Below the pieces are notes generated by a model, which had not been told where the DNA came from, ran no database searches, and saw nothing but the letters and a program-made list of their open reading frames with translations. This document shows positions 31,640 through 42,216 of a DNA stretch of 64,000 bases, in pieces. This stretch comes from Symbiodinium natans (taxonomy: Eukaryota; Sar; Dinophyceae; Suessiales; Symbiodiniaceae): the NCBI GenBank assembly GCA_905221605.1, contig CAJNDS010002845.1, positions 62,001 to 126,000 on the forward strand, read 5' to 3'. Position 1 is the stretch's first letter. The number at the start of each line of letters is the position of its first letter. A program made the position numbers and the translations under genes.

Positions 31640-33555
31640 CGGCGGGAAAGGGCTATCGTCTTCATTCGTCACACTTTGCTGTGCCCCCCAACATGGCTTT
31701 GAGACGGGGCTGCAGGTTGGCCAGTCTTTCAAAGGAACTTTCTGCACCAACTGCTTCGTGGGCATTGTCACCGCGGGGGATGTCAGTGGAGCGAACAGTC
31801 AGGACCGCGCAGTGAGACGCATTTTTGGCAAGTACTTGCTGCCGTTAGCACTTGAGTTCCGATTGTAAGTATTCTTTGAGACTTTCTTTGAGATGCAATG
31901 TTCGGCAAGCGCCCCACTGTAGCTCCAAGTAGTGCGAGCGGCCTCAAGCAGAGCATCTGTGCAGAGTCATGCATCGGATTGCTTGCCCAATGAAGCCTCA
32001 CTCGACATGTCCACGAATGGTGGCATGTTAAGCCTCACGACCGCTCTCGGTGTCATTGCTGTTCGAGTGGTTGTTCAATTTTTCAGGCATCCCGAAACGA
32101 CTTGCAATCAGCAGTAGTGTTACAGCTCAGCACAGCTCAGCAACATCCTGCCTAATCTCTGGTTTCTTGCCCTCATTCGAGGTTTGTGCTTAGAGAATCT
32201 TAGCGATATCCCAATCCGGGAGTCCATTCAGAAGGCTTGTTCAGAGTTATTCCTACGACCACCACACAGCCATCTTGGTCGACATGTTTGCCGTTCGGAA
32301 ACGTACGTCTAAGATCGTCGATTCATCATGGCTACAGCGCCTGGTGCAGGAGCGTGCGATCCTGGTGCAGCATCTGCAGTCTTCTGGAGGCGTTTCAGCT
32401 GCACGCCAGCCTGCGCTGTTCTGACCATGCTTTGCTAGCAATTGAGGCTTCCATCATGTTGCATCTTGCATCCAGGAAAGCTGCCAGTGACGGAGTGGCA
32501 CCGTGCTCAATTTTTTGGTAAGCGTGATTGTCAGGTTGTCAAGGTTGTGTCACATCACAATAATCATCTTGGCCTTTCATGGCTTGTGACAGGTCTGGTC
32601 CTTCCAAGTCTGGTGAAGCGCGCCGGGCGTGCACTCCGCAGGCCCGGGCAGGCTGTTCTGCCTTTGCTGTGGCCAGATGGGTCCTTTCGGCCAGGACGCG
32701 CAGTCTACGCTGGTGACAGGCCTGTTTTGCTGAGGTTCTGCTTGCATGCTGGGTCTGGCTAAGCAATGCGGAGGCGTTGCCGTTTCTTCGCAGGATGCCT
32801 CGATGGCACAAAGCAGGAGGCCGCAAAAGGCATCGTTGCCTGGTCATGGGCTTAAAAAAAACTTCGTCAGGTTGCTTAGAACTCATGCAGACCCTGACTA
32901 TTCCACAGCCTGAGGCTTGCCAGCCGCGCCTCAATCCCCCTTTCGAATGTCTGGCTGTTTGATGACCGCTCGATGAACATTAAACCCTTCCGTGGGACCG
33001 GCATGAACGCAAAGCAGATTTCTTGTGCGACGAGGCAGGCCGCGTCCTGTGCCTCTGTTTGCCCTGTTTGAACATTTTCGACATGTGTGGCGCGACAGAC
33101 CGGTGTCCTTCAGGAATCCACAAATGCAGATTGGCGTATGCGGTGCGACCACCCAGGCGGAGAAGCTACATTTCTGTACAGTTGCGGTTGTCAACATCCA
33201 GCCCAATGTTCAGCGAGTTGGGTTGCAAAGAGTTGGCATGTCCACACTGAGCCCTGCTGAAGGAGATTCTGCCAGCGCCCGGGGTGTCCATTTGCGCCGA
33301 CGAGGAGGACCAGGTTGTCGTGTGACGGACGCTGGAGATGGCGGCCGTGGAGTTCCTTCGCAAAGCGGGAGTTCCTTTCCAATATGAAAGCCAGAAGTAC
33401 TTCCGAAGTAGTTGCCATGGTGCCGCAAAGCGCTGCCATGAGAAAACCCGATGGTCCTGCCGTCTCTTCACCTGGCATGTCCCAACAAAGTCTGGTAGCG
33501 GCTCGCGACACTTACCGCACATTCTGCCTCACATTCAACTTTTGGTAACATGATG
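31640..33555 (+). CDS. unidentified exon pieces
   Basis: Coding-like stretches: about 31690-31810 (GFETGLQVGQSFKGTFCTNC), about 32270-32425 (VDMFAVRKRTSKIVDSSWLQ, then VQERAILVQHLQSSGG), 32516-32760 (QVVKVVSHHNNHLGLSWLVT), 33025-33300 (EKLHFCTVAVVNIQPNVQRV) and 33338-33553 (MAAVEFLRKAGVPFQYESQK, then RSSCHGAAKRCHEKTRWSCR, ending in a stop). The last two read as good protein. No family recognised; their union as one gene is a guess from strand and spacing. Confidence 0.3.
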
Positions 33556-33714
33556 TAACATGGGATGGGACATGCGCAGAAAAGGATTGCAGTGACTCCG
33601 CCGCGTGCAGCAAGCGGCGGCATGCTTGGGCCGCCCATGTTTGCTGCATTTTACCGCTGAGCCGCAGAATCATCGACAAAGGCCGTTTTATGGTTTCCCC
33701 AGTTCGTCAGAGAG

Positions 33715-33770
33715 AGAGAGACATATATAGATATAGAGATATATATATATATATCATATAGATATTCTCA
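33715..33770. repeat. (AG)n/(AT)n low-complexity patch
   Basis: AGAGAGAGAGACATATAT followed by AT dinucleotides. Nothing else recognised between 33556 and 34570, apart from a triple TCAGAGATGC repeat near 34017-34045. Confidence 0.8.
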
Positions 33771-34580
33771 GGAGACATCAAATAGACATCAAGCTCACGA
33801 ACTCGGAAGCTTCAAGGGCCTCGGTGCATGTCGGCAAGGCTGTTCAAGCGCTTTGTTGGAGCATGTTGGACCCGTAGGATCTGCAGAGGCAGAGTGGGAG
33901 TGAGGCAGCGACATTCCAGCAACGTCCCCTAAGTCCCAAGAGGCATCTTAACAGGAGGCATCCCATGGCATCAGCTTCACCCGAGGCCTCGCCGAGCCGG
34001 ACGCGGCGCCTGCGAGATGCTCAGAGATGCTCAGAGATGCTCAGAGCAAAGCTTCAAGTTGGGGTAAGAACGGCGCGTCTGCACGCTCGTGATCCTGTTG
34101 CCAAGGGAAGACTCCACGCTGCCGGGCATATGTGAGCAAAGAGCTGAGGCACCGTGAAGGGGCAAGTGCCACAACTGCTTGCGCCGCTGCATTGAATTGA
34201 GCTGCATCAAGCCTTCGCGAACCTTCGCAGCTCCCCCCCTGCTCAAGCATGCTTGTATAGTCATGCTATTTACATGATCCCAGTTGCTCAGGTCTCTGCT
34301 CGAGCACGGTTTGATACTTCACACAAGTTCACTGCCGTTAAACTTGATGACATCTTGATCAGGAACCTCGAATCAGAGCTGATTCTTGGAGCTCGGCCCT
34401 AAAAAACAAGCATCCGTGTCGCATTCGTCCGTACATTATAGAAAGCGGAGCGGTGACGTGGGTTTTTTCTCTGAAGGTGAGACCCAGTCTTCTGCAGCGG
34501 CCTTGGATGGTCTTGGCATGCGATGCCTCGGCACAGAACTTCCAGAGCCGGTCCGAACCCTCTCTTTTTTACAATTGTAG

Positions 34581-34765
34581 TGTCCGAAGGATGTGGCACT
34601 GGAGCTGGAGCTGGAGGACATCGCTCGGCTGCGTGAACGTCTAGGCGAACAAGATCGTGCAGAGGGTTTAAGGGTTTCAGGCAGGCTTTCCGAGGCAAAG
34701 CAGAGTGTGGCTGCAGGCGAGACCCTCTCAACTCAGGAGGTGTTGGCTCAGCAGGCAGGATGACA
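34581..34765 (+). CDS. coiled-coil exon, unidentified gene
   Basis: A frame of about 60 codons reads DVALELELEDIARLRERLGE, then LSEAKQSVAAGETLSTQEVL, and ends at TGA. The heptad-like Leu and Glu/Arg pattern predicts a coiled coil. It is probably one exon of a larger gene whose other parts I could not place; a disordered Ser/Gly-rich stretch at 35295-35566 (SDTLSISLSEEISEIGLSEG) could belong to it. Confidence 0.4.
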
Positions 34766-35569
34766 CGCTTTCCTGCTATGTGCATTATGTGCCGAGCACA
34801 GGTCCGGCCCCTTCGCAAGGATGCCATGGCCTGGGGCCCAGAACTATAATCCTGTTGTCTACTCATTGCCGACTCATTGTCTAGTCGTCGTCTGCCCTGT
34901 TCCATTGTAACTTGAGGCTGTGCAGCAAGGCCGTCCAGCAGCGCACCCAGCTTGGCAGGCTGCCCTCGGCGGAACATTGGTGAACAATGCTGAACACATG
35001 GCGCATTCTCATCCAGAGGCAGGTGGCTGTGAAAGCCAGTAGATGCTTGCAGTGCCGAAACGAGGAAGGGTCTCAGCCGACAACAAAGAATCCAGAGTCC
35101 CGACGAGTGACTCCAGCAATGTTGTTCTGCTTCCTTCACCATAGCTACCGCCAAGCTCTTGAACCCCTCTTAGTACTCAGAAATGCACTGCGTCGATGCC
35201 AGGTGGGCGGCAAGTGTCCTGGCAAAACCGTCCTGATCGTTCTACCAAATGATAGGGGTGGGAAGATGCGGATTCTGGGCATTCATCATCATTCATTCCT
35301 GTGCTGCCAAGGCCACTGCCTCCACTGGCAGTGCTGCCAAAGGCTTTCGGCCTTCAGGTGGGAATCTTGTCCCTTCAGATACTCTGAGCATCTCACTTTC
35401 AGAGGAAATTTCAGAAATCGGCTTGAGCGAGGGTAGTTGCTCGTTGCAGGCCAGAAGGGCAATAGACCGTGTGGGACGAGGAGGAGATGCCTTAGACGGA
35501 ATGCTTTTCCCATTGCCAGAACTCGTCCGTTCCTGCATGCTGCAAAGTCCACGCCTAGCTGAGTGAAGC

Positions 35570-37280
35570 TCAGCACGGAGTAACACCTTTCAAGCCGCAT
35601 CTTACCATGTGTGCAGCTCTCGTGCAGCTTTCAGGAATCTGAATCTGAGACCGCTGCAGCAATTAGATTGTGCTGAGCCAGCATGTGGCGCATGTGCATC
35701 ACTGCTGACACACTTTGCAAGTTTTGGTCCTGGCTGCGGCTGCAAGTCATTGCTAAGTCTGAGGGTAGTAGAATGCATTCTCACCAGGCAGAGGCGACTG
35801 GTAGTGATCGGGACATAGAAGCCCACAACGACGCCCGCAAGAGGCAGCCGCATCTTGATGGATTTGCCGCACATCCGCAAATCTCATTAGTTTTAGGAAA
35901 CCAGCAAGTGGCTGCGAAGTCTCACAGATGTTTCTGTTTTCACAGATATATCTGTGTTCGAGTCGCTATTGGCGCTATTGGTCCTGGAGAGTCCAAGATC
36001 AGACTTCCCTTGACACGCTGACCAAAGCGCGAGGTGTCACAAGTACACCGAGAATCCTTTATTATTGCATAGCATCAGCATGAGCTGATACGATCAAAGG
36101 AGGTTGTGCCGGCTTTCTCCACGCTGAGTTCGATCTGGGGAACGAACCAAAGCGTGACAGCAGCCATGAGCACCCTCCAATTTTCAGCACCAAAGGCCAT
36201 CCGCCACTGGATTGAGCTGTCCAAAGTGTCACTTGCGAGGCTTGGCGTTAATTAGAACACGCACCTCTCAGACCATCGATGTCGAGCGATGCTGAGCGGG
36301 AAAGATATCTGAGCACAAGATGGCCCTTCTGGGAAGGCAGAGCCTGAAGGCAGTCTGAGGTGTTCCTGGCCCATATCATTCCTAATCTGCTGCTGTTTAA
36401 AGTTTGAGTCCGAAGCTTTGGCGCATGTGGCTAGACTCAGAAGCCCCTAAGGTCCTGCACTCACCCGTCTCATCAGTCGAAGACTGCCAACAGCAGCTTG
36501 ACCCTAAGCGCTTCCCAATGCCCTATCTCTCAGGACCTTTAACCCCCTAAACACATGCTGTCGGTACCCGGCCCCATGCTGCCTGGCCTCCTCCAGGCAG
36601 GGTCTGTTTGGCTAAGCTCTGGTTGGGCCTGTGCATCGGGCTTTGTGGCAATTGGTCCAGGGCCACTGTTTTGTGGAGACTGGTCTCTCATCCCACATCG
36701 ACCAGAGCCTGGTGTCCTGCACGGGCGGTTGTTGCCACCCGGGTTGTGAAGCACTCTCATGTGGGCATGAACATGCTGAATCGGCCGGTCTACAGCCATT
36801 CTACAGCGTTTCGCCGCTCAAGCCGTGAATCGTTAAGAAGCTTTCTGCTAGCCATCCAATCAGCTGACAAAATATGCCCTCCTCTTCGGGGGAAGGTAGG
36901 GGGGTGGGGGGGGGGGGGGGGGGGGGCACTCACAGAGGAATTCGGTGCTAGACCTCGCCTGTGTTGGTTCGCCGAAGGCCGCCCTGTCCGGTACCCGGTG
37001 CTCTCGGCCCCCCGCAGGAAGCTCAACAAGACCCCGGTAGCCTTGAAAGCTGCGCACCCCGGCTCAAGGATCTCATGTTGTCACCGGACGCCTCTGTTGA
37101 TGCTGGACACAAAACTGTCATTAAACTGTCATCTGGACGGCATGTGCTGTGAACCACACTCATGCTGAGTTTCGCTGCTCGCAGTGCCGGAGCCAGAGTG
37201 TTGGCACTTTGATGCATGAAAGTCTGCCAGTTTCGGGTCGTTGAAAGACGACTTCGTCGAGACATTGGGTCCGCCTCGAA
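35570..37280. other. no gene recognised
   Basis: Only short overlapping frames without motifs. A 20-plus base G-run with one interruption lies at 36899-36926 and could form a quadruplex. Confidence 0.4.
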
Positions 37281-37299
37281 GAAGCCTTGACAGGCGCAA

Positions 37300-37485
37300 C
37301 GTGGCTTGCGGGTTCCTGGCGCAGCGCTCGCTGGAAAGACGAAGGTGCTTGAAGTACTGGAAGCAGCGTTCCACATTCATGATCCCGATCAGGCGAGATC
37401 TCACCTGCACTCAGCAGTGGTGGCCTCTTTGGCTGGTGCCCTGGCAGCTTGACAGCACTGTGAACCACGCATGTCACTCTGGCCT
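37300..37485 (+). CDS. exon-like piece with P-loop-like motif
   Basis: The frame reads VPGAALAGKTKVLEVLEAAF then LHSAVVASLAGALAA. GAALAGKT fits the GxxxxGK(T/S) Walker A pattern followed by a helix, as in AAA or dynein-type ATPases. A single short motif in one exon is weak evidence and no Walker B was found. Confidence 0.25.
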
Positions 37486-37669
37486 AGCGGGGCCAAGTTT
37501 CAAAGCAAGGTAACGCAAGCAGCGGAGGTCTTCAACAGTAGCTCTTAGTTCCCTGTCCTACGTGAAGTTGTTGATTCAGTTCTGATGCACGTGTCGTATC
37601 ATTGTCGTGATGGTTTTCAACAGGACATGAACATGAACAAACGCCACCGAGAGCTCCTTCTTTCGTTGT

Positions 37670-37749
37670 CCTTGATGTTTATCTCAGTGCGCGTCTCTCT
37701 CAGGTTTTCCTTGATGTTTATCTCAGTGCGCGTCTCTCTCTCAGGTTTT
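37670..37749. repeat. tandem duplication of a 39-bp acceptor-like tract
   Basis: 37670-37708 (starting CCTTGATGTTTATCTCAG) is repeated at 37709-37749 with a 2-base CT insertion. Each copy ends in a pyrimidine run followed by CAGGTTTT, so the duplication doubles a potential splice acceptor. Confidence 0.85.
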
Positions 37750-37839
37750 GCAGTCGCGTAAAGGGTCCGGCATGGTCCTTGCATCCCGCCGGTGGCTGGT
37801 GGTCAGCCAGGAACCCGTTGCCCTGCAGGGCATTTTGGT

Positions 37840-37920
37840 CACACTGACACTGACACCGACACCGAGATACCGACAGTGACACTGACAGACACACACGCAC
37901 ACACCCACACACACTTGTAC
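37840..37920. repeat. GACACT/CA microsatellite
   Basis: CACTGACACTGACACCGACA-type units pass into CA dinucleotides. Simple sequence. Confidence 0.85.
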
Positions 37921-38428
37921 GCACTTGGTCTGTGAAGAACTGACGTATTCGTGGCACCACGTCCAACACATAAACCGAAAAGACTGATGCCCCATTTTCC
38001 TGGTATGCCTCAATGCATCTCGCACACGCCCCGCACGAAACACAAGAACAGAAAAATCTGAAACGTAACTCCAGCGAGTCCAGCAGCGCCTGCCATCGAA
38101 GCGGACACCTCGCCCGGGATCCATCCACTGATAGCATTTTTTACAGCACATGAAGATGCCCACCAGTAGGCTGCCCTAGACTGCGGAGAAGCTTGCGACA
38201 TGCATGCCGACACTTGAGACTTTCTAAGCTCACGGTAGTATTTCTGGCACCAACAGCCCGGATGGATGTTGCCTCTGAGGCAGGCAAGCTTCGACTGCAG
38301 GCAGCGTCGACGGCTCGCGGTGGTCGTCCGCTGGACAAGTTCAAGGCATAACTGCCTCCTGTTTTGCATGTCGCTGCACAGAGTGTCGGCCTACAGAATG
38401 TGGTCAATGTGGTCTGCCACTTGGACAG

Positions 38429-39770
38429 GTCGGGGAGCATGTGGAAGGAACAGTTGTCCAAATCTACTGCCCCGGCGGCGTGTCGGTAGATGTGGGCTGC
38501 TCCGATTCCTTTGCTTTCCTGGAAGTGGAGGTCTGGGCAGAGTACATGGCATGGTGCTACATCTTGAGTCGTAGCAGAGGCTGGCAGATATCCGTTCTCA
38601 GGAGTTTGGGGATGGCTTCCCGCAGAAGGGGCCTTTCAAGTACAAGCCTGGAGATCAAATTGCCGCGCGGGTGCTGGACATTAATCCGGAAGCAAGGCTG
38701 TGAAGAGGGCTGGTTGCCTAAGCTTCTGTGGCAAGGCAGCTCCAAGTCCAATAGTGTGCAGGGTGGTGGACCACGGAGAGGCAGATCCACACGGAGAACA
38801 CGGGGACAGTGGTAGCTTGGCGTGAATCTAATTCTTTCCAGAGCTTCGGGCTTCAGGATGCTTCTGATGCGGGCAGCGTGGGGAGGCGGAGGTATCAGAT
38901 GCGACACCGTAAGATTGCGGGGCGGAAGCCACGAGACATCCAGGCTTGATAGGTGTGCTCAGCGAGCCTCGCCGCAAAGGTAAACTTCACCTCACCATGC
39001 GCTCGGGGACCTTGGATCGTCCCGATCGCTATGTCGCGGACGCAAGGAGGCTTCAGAGTTTCAACGGGTCACCGTGTGCGTTGCACCGTGCTAAACACCT
39101 GGTGGGTCAGGCCAGCCAAGGTGGCATCATTTCTGGATGTTGACCCGGGAGCCCTTTGGTACAGATTGGAACGGATGTCAGTCCTGTAGCCCGTGCGCCA
39201 CTTCCATGAGTGTGACTTGCCGTGTTCCGGACCAATGCCTTTTTGAGGAATGGCTTGCGGGAGAGGTGGTGATGATGTCCAACTGGGCTGTGTACGTGAA
39301 GGTGCCTGGAAATCCAGGAACATCTAGGAACTCTGCTTTGGTGGCTCTGTTCACGAAGCACATCGAAGCGCAGCAGTCGTTCAGAAGACCCCACTAGGCC
39401 TCATCACAGAGTGGCCTCTTTGCGAGGTGATGTCGCCCTTGGGGGAGCCTTTTGTTGGCATCCTTGCCAAGGAGGACTTCGATGGAAATCTTGTCCAGGC
39501 CCGCCCGCAGCCCTGCCAGCACACTGGCACACACTGGCACAGAACGGCATCCAAGTTTCGCGTGCCCGTAACAGGAGGTGGCTCGTGGCTCAAGAGTTTC
39601 CGTTCGCATAAAGGAGGCGCTGTGTTGTTCCTATTCGCTGAATTACAAACGATATACGGACCGTGGTTTAAGAGAAGTTTAACATTGCCTTGCAAGCCCA
39701 AGAGGTGGACGACTCTGGCCGGCGCCTCCTGCTGACTATGCTTCCTTTTGAAAAAGAATGCATCATGCCC
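38429..39770 (+). CDS. multi-S1-domain RNA-binding protein (partial)
   Basis: Exon 38429-38530 (after CAG, before GTCTGG) reads VGEHVEGTVVQIYCPGGVSV then DVGCSDSFAFLEVE, the first half of an S1 OB fold. Exon 38602-38696 continues in phase (EFGDGFPQKGPFKYKPGDQI, ARVLDINPEA). A GC-AG intron (38697-38962) then leads to EPRRKGKLHLTMRSG, the typical S1 end. 39040-39180 (FRVSTGHRVRCTVLN) starts another unit. 39240-39370 (FEEWLAGEVVMMSNWAVYVK, ALVALFTKHI) and 39690-39745 (EVDDSGRRLLLTMLP) bracket a further one. At least three S1 repeats suggest a ribosomal S1-like or translation-factor-associated RNA-binding protein. Plastid location is possible but the N-terminus was not found. Exon borders beyond the first three are approximate. 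Confidence 0.6.
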
Positions 39771-40016
39771 AGTGTGACCGGTACAATATCTGGTGATGCT
39801 GGAAATGGAACGGCCATGGGAAGCATGAAACGAGTGACAATGTGCATGCTCAACCACCAAGTAGCGCCCTCTGATTGCGAGGAGTCTCTTGTCAACATAG
39901 GGATCGTGCATAGGGCAACTGGCTGCTGCCACAAGAACAACTTCTGATGTTCTCGATTTGAGCCACACGCGCAGCCATGGAAGCGCACTGGCGAGCAGTG
40001 CCGTCGTCGGCGCAAT

Positions 40017-40595
40017 ATGCAGAATTCAACTGACGTCGAAGTTTTTAAGTGTTGGGCCTTTTCGGCAAAGTATGTGAAGATGCAGCTTGGCGGTTGGGCC
40101 GATCGCTCGCTTTTCCTGCGCTCTGCAGGTTCTGGGGATGTGACTTGCTGTCTTTGCTGTTCCGGCCTGAGAAAGGCCGCAATGGGAAAAATCGCGAGAG
40201 CACGACAAAACGAAGAGTGTTCTGCAAAGAGTGTCGCAAAGGTCCGACGGGACCTAGGTTCTCGGGGCCTGTGCGACTTGAAGGCAACCGGATCACAGCT
40301 TGACCACCGAAGCTCATCTGTCGGCTTACCGCTGCTTGAGCTCCAGCCATGCGGCGCTCCACAGCTTCAGAAACTCAGGCGGACGGCTTTTCTGGGAACG
40401 CTCACTCTAAGCAGACCTTTCGGTAGGACTTGGCAGGACGTGCTAGCAGCTAGTACTGCTGTGGGATTTGCTCAGGTCGTGGAGAAGCCGGACCACACAC
40501 CGGATGAGCCTGTACCTTTCTTCAGTTGTTGCAACCCGCAATCTTGCTGCTCCTTTGTGTGCGAAGGTCGAAGGCCAAGCGTCCCAGCTCATTGA
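40017..40595 (+). CDS. hypothetical 192-codon frame / exon pieces
   Basis: The longest plus frame here is open for 192 codons and its second half (LLELQPCGAPQLQKLRRTAF, VVEKPDHTPDEPVPFF) is protein-like. In the first half another frame (about 40150-40303, containing ESTTKRRVFCKECRKGPTGP) looks better, with a CxxC pair. The true structure may therefore be two exons. It follows the S1-domain gene on the same strand and could be its continuation. No family recognised. Confidence 0.3.
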   Translation: MQNSTDVEVFKCWAFSAKYVKMQLGGWADRSLFLRSAGSGDVTCCLCCSGLRKAAMGKIARARQNEECSAKSVAKVRRDLGSRGLCDLKATGSQLDHRSSSVGLPLLELQPCGAPQLQKLRRTAFLGTLTLSRPFGRTWQDVLAASTAVGFAQVVEKPDHTPDEPVPFFSCCNPQSCCSFVCEGRRPSVPAH

Positions 40596-41600
40596 AGGCC
40601 GTGCAGCCTTGGGCAGTTGGCCATGAACTCGGCTAGATCATTCGGGCACACGTGCGCAGTACTGCACGACAACCGCTGGAAGGGCTCCTTGTGTAAAAAC
40701 CCAATGACACCTGGTGGGCACAGCATCTCCGAATCCTGGGCCAAGCCGGACAACGAGCGACTTTCCCGACACTGGCAGCGAAAGTCTACTGAACCTCAGT
40801 TTCAAGAAGTCAAGACGTCAGAACGAATCGAAGCCACACATGACACAAACGACAGGCTCGACGGCGTTTTGCTTCAACCTCCTTGAGCAAGTCTGTTTAC
40901 GGGTTTGCGTCTGACTTCGTCAACTTGCCTTAAGAGTCGACCGTCTGCGTACATGGCCACAGCAAACATTCGAAACAGATTCGGCCTCAAATCATCAGCT
41001 TCCGTGTCCTTGTCGATGCGGCACCACCTTTACTTGGATGAAGCTTGATGTTGCAGTGCCAATTTCTGTCACGCAAGCGCTTCATTCAAGAACCAGATTG
41101 AACCACTGAAACGATTTTTGCAATGCCAAGTACGCCAAGAACAACACGCAAACTAAGGAAGTTCAAGCATTCCCAGCCTAAGACTAGGCAATTTGATGGT
41201 CACTGTAGGGATCTGGGAGTGTGAGAGAGTCGACTGGACTGTGCATTCCTGGGTTTCTCTCTGGATTCTCGAGGAGTGGGCACTCCGGGATACTGCGGGA
41301 TTCTCTGGGGGTGAAGAGAATAGTAGCTGAGTACAAACCCAACAATCCCGCACTGGGGAACAAGACGAACAGCAGCATTAGCAGCGGTATCTAGCAGCGC
41401 TACCGATGCCACCACCAAGAATAGGAAGAAGCACTCCAAGCTGCTGCCTGGGGCAATGCAAAATTCGTTTTTCGATGTGTAACGTTGCAATCGCCAGGTC
41501 CTCACCGGCGCCCAGGGAGATTTGTTCCTCACAGCGATTTCCATGAAACGCGATGTTTTGCGCGGTTTAGCTTTGTAAGACGGCTTTCGCGGTCCAACTG

Positions 41601-41915
41601 GTGCCCGGAGCATCTTCCAGGGGTCAACACATGCGTATTCACAGCAAGTCAGGCATCCTCACGTTGGTGGCACGTAAGTCTCGTACGGTTCTTCGAAGCT
41701 TGCCTCTTGCGTGCCACACTCAATTTCGACGTCGAAGTAGATTGGTTCGGGTCAGTCTAGGTCTGGCTGGTGCTGGGCTGCTGATGCTTTCTGGCGGCGC
41801 GTTCTGGCTCTGGCGCCAGGCGCAAGAGGACACACTGCAGCCAGCAGGGGCCACGCCTGATCTTTTGAGATACATAGACGGCTGGCCAGGAGACGCGAGC
41901 TCTCCATCCACATAG
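41601..41915 (+). CDS. putative small membrane protein (exon)
   Basis: The frame ends at 41915. A basic segment (ARKSRTVLRSL, TQFRRRSRLVRV) is followed by a single hydrophobic helix (LGLAGAGLLMLSGGAFWLW) and an acidic tail (TPDLLRYIDGWPGDASS). This looks like an organelle-type or single-pass membrane protein of about 95-105 residues. Start uncertain; the upstream part may be an exon after an intron. Confidence 0.4.
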   Translation: MPGASSRGQHMRIHSKSGILTLVARKSRTVLRSLPLACHTQFRRRSRLVRVSLGLAGAGLLMLSGGAFWLWRQAQEDTLQPAGATPDLLRYIDGWPGDASSPST

Positions 41916-42216
41916 CTTCTTGGATGATTCCCTTTTTCGCTTAGATCTAGATTCATCTCAATTCTGTGTCATGTTTACGGAACGCTTCGCTTGCATCAGG
42001 CTCGCTTCGATCCAAAGACATACAAGTTGCACGCATGATGTGCACATACCACATCGTCATAACATGCCGTGCACAGTTTGTTTTCCATCCTTCGTTCTCA
42101 TTATCCCTACATGGGGTTCATCATTGCAGCAACAATGACCCTCTCATGAGGCACGTCCTGGCACAGCCGCGGTGGCAAACAGGTGGGAGTGACCGGGAGA
42201 GACCTCCATTCGGGGC

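Noticed and set aside
34399-35154. 251-codon minus-strand frame
   Set aside because: It runs opposite a better plus-strand coiled-coil exon (34581-34765) and shows Pro/Arg/His-rich shadow composition.
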